This document shows, piece by piece, positions 63,809-64,000 of a DNA stretch of 64,000 nt. This DNA is from Deltaproteobacteria bacterium. GTDB taxonomy: Bacteria; Desulfobacterota; Desulfuromonadia; Geobacterales; Pseudopelobacteraceae. The notes beneath the pieces were generated by a model that was not told the DNA's origin, made no database searches, and saw only the letters and a list, made by a program, of their open reading frames with translations. The translations under genes were made by a program, and so were the position numbers. The first letter of the stretch is position 1, and each line of letters begins with the position of its first letter. The stretch is from positions 1-64,000 of the forward strand of contig JAJZRX010000005.1 in assembly GCA_021850095.1 (NCBI GenBank), given 5' to 3'.

Positions 63809-64000
63809 ATGAACTACAGCACGGTAAAACTCCAGAACGGCTACACCAATCGTATCCTGACAATCGACGTCACCAGCCGTACCTGTGCGGAGCAGGCCCT
63901 GGATCCGCAGGTAAAGAACTACTTCCTGGGAGGGCGCGGTCTGGGTTTATACCTGCTGCACCAGGCGATCACCTCCCGAACCCGGGCCAGCGACCCGGAA
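63809..64000 (+). CDS. Aldehyde:ferredoxin oxidoreductase, N-terminal fragment (cut by window end)
   Basis: The first 64 codons of a gene running off the window. An AAAGGA precedes the ATG. The readable part (TNRILTIDVTSR and YFLGGRGLGLYLLHQ) matches the N-terminal domain of tungsten-pterin aldehyde:ferredoxin oxidoreductases, where GGRGLG is near the cofactor. The full enzyme is usually about 600 residues. It lies 83 bases after cydC on the same strand. Substrate and partner subunits cannot be judged from this fragment. Confidence 0.75.
   Translation, partial: MNYSTVKLQNGYTNRILTIDVTSRTCAEQALDPQVKNYFLGGRGLGLYLLHQAITSRTRASDPE

Noticed and set aside
1-64000. CRISPR array, rRNA operon, prophage or complete insertion sequence
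   Set aside because: No regularly spaced repeats, no rRNA sequence, no transposase other than the integrase and no phage structural genes were seen on either strand.

Overview
The window reads as a chromosomal segment of a Geobacterales bacterium (Desulfuromonadia, formerly Deltaproteobacteria). The evidence is a 27-haem triheme-module cytochrome c, a DUF4388 (PATAN) receiver protein inside a chemosensory cluster, PilZ and HD-GYP proteins, a PEP-CTERM protein and the start of a tungsten-type aldehyde:ferredoxin oxidoreductase. Gene orders such as leuS-lptE-holA, trpS-scpA-scpB and rpmF-plsX-fab-rpiB-glyA fit this too. The genus cannot be fixed from the sequence alone; a Trichlorobacter/Pelobacter propionicus-like lineage is a guess.

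Layout. Bases 1-1240 hold an integron-type tyrosine recombinase preceded by tandem palindromes. Bases 1240-2210 carry a PilZ gene with a putative sigma-54 promoter and a tRNA-Ala(GGC). rpsT (+) faces a very long minus-strand block. In the order of transcription that block is miaB-glnS-era-der (24.8-19.5 kb), a chemosensory cluster (19.5-8.95 kb: DUF4388-receiver, cheY, cheA, ExeA-like ATPase, cheW, receiver, cheW, HEAT protein, cheR, cheB), the 27-haem cytochrome, then leuS-lptE-holA. From 25 to 28.3 kb come a HAD phosphatase, a DUF3047 secreted protein, a YtxH protein and dbpA.

From 28.4 to 32.5 kb lies an apparently co-transcribed minus-strand set of four exported proteins: a small Ig-like protein, a PD40/TolB-like propeller, a propeller with dockerin-like calcium loops, and a PEP-CTERM protein. 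A well spaced -24/-12 promoter and an upstream perfect palindrome precede it. This is the most interesting accessory unit in the window. A flavoprotein reductase gene diverges from it. Next come trpS-scpA-scpB-amrB (-), dut (+), and a near-complete fatty-acid/phospholipid initiation cluster (yceD-rpmF-plsX-fabH-fabD-fabZ-fabG-acpP-fabF) followed by rpiB and glyA (-), with malQ upstream.

From 48.3 to 51.6 kb (+) a HEAT-repeat protein and an HD-GYP protein are translationally coupled and appear to share the same N-terminal domain. acnB (-) follows, then a zinc-ribbon methyltransferase (+) overlapping tail to tail with a PAS histidine kinase (-). cca (+) overlaps tail to tail with an M16 peptidase (-). 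A TauE/SafE permease and cydD-cydC (+) lead into an aldehyde:ferredoxin oxidoreductase gene cut by the window end.

Most genes are housekeeping and confidently named. No CRISPR array, rRNA, complete insertion sequence or prophage was seen. All promoter and terminator calls come from reading the sequence by eye.
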